A stretch of 64,000 nucleotides of DNA from Oxalobacteraceae bacterium CAVE-383 (GTDB lineage Bacteria > Pseudomonadota > Gammaproteobacteria > Burkholderiales > Burkholderiaceae_D): positions 868,001-932,000 of the forward strand of contig REGP01000002.1 in assembly GCA_004134995.1 (NCBI GenBank), read 5' to 3'. The notes beneath the pieces are model-generated. The model had not been told where the DNA came from. It saw only the letters and a list, made by a program, of their open reading frames with translations, and did not search any database. Each line of letters starts with the position of its first letter. Position 1 is the stretch's first letter. A program made the translations under genes and the position numbers. Shown piece by piece: positions 63,974 to 64,000 of this stretch.

Positions 63974-64000
63974 ATGAAGGCAGTAAAAGCAAAGATGTTC
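63974..64000 (+). CDS. Start of a further gene, cut by the window edge
   Basis: Nine codons (MKAVKAKMF) are visible after a strong ribosome site GGAGGAG at 63963-63969. The product cannot be identified from this fragment. It probably follows the MmgE/PrpD gene in the same transcript. Confidence 0.6.

Overview
The window looks like a chromosomal segment of a betaproteobacterium, most likely Burkholderiales and probably Oxalobacteraceae-like. The base composition is GC-rich, ubiquinol oxidase genes are linked to a RegB/RegA-type redox pair, and a complete pelABCDEFG exopolysaccharide operon is present. The family assignment is an inference from gene content. I see no rRNA, tRNA, CRISPR array or intact insertion sequence.

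Layout. 1-7.6 kb: a truncated acetyltransferase gene, a MocR-type regulator, and an AraC-family regulator with an RclR-like cupin sensor domain. These are followed by two small operons of electrophile/redox enzymes: two AhpD-like proteins, a glutathione S-transferase and an NmrA-like protein, then a nitroreductase, an acetyltransferase and a DUF3788-like protein. Both operons are preceded by the same ungapped 77-bp promoter module (60/77 identical) with TTGATC-type half-sites 21 bp apart. I read this as a small regulon of the neighbouring regulator. 7.9-20.9 kb: the pel operon, with near-identical terminators at its two ends; PelD keeps the RxxD c-di-GMP site. 21-23.1 kb: a second glutathione S-transferase and a KgtP-type 2-oxoglutarate permease.

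23.3-34.5 kb: a dense signalling block. A hybrid histidine kinase with an active-looking HD-GYP response regulator lies on the minus strand. Two soluble PAS kinases, two further response regulators (one with a degenerate HD-GYP domain), a small module protein and an HDOD protein lie on the plus strand. 34.6-41.5 kb: regA, regB, a SURF1-family gene and cyoDCBA on the minus strand, so a bo3-type ubiquinol oxidase sits beside a quinone/thiol redox sensor. 41.7-43.0 kb: a metabolite transporter.

43.0-47.3 kb: an AT-richer accessory patch. It holds a candidate phage C4-like structured RNA, a small unknown gene, an Mrr-type restriction endonuclease-like gene, a small exported protein, two convergent paralogous small genes of unknown function, and four copies of a dispersed TGGCCGATNGCGGACAT motif.

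47.4-56.9 kb: a catabolic/uptake cluster. Four periplasmic substrate-binding proteins with no permease or ATPase in the window are interleaved with two fumarylacetoacetate-hydrolase-fold enzymes, two VOC proteins and a LUD-domain protein. 57-64 kb: serine acetyltransferase, a Nudix-like protein with a degraded Nudix box, a 34-bp-armed inverted repeat, a single-domain malic enzyme, and two MmgE/PrpD proteins on either side of a GntR/FCD regulator with palindromic operator candidates. The first codons of one more gene end the window.
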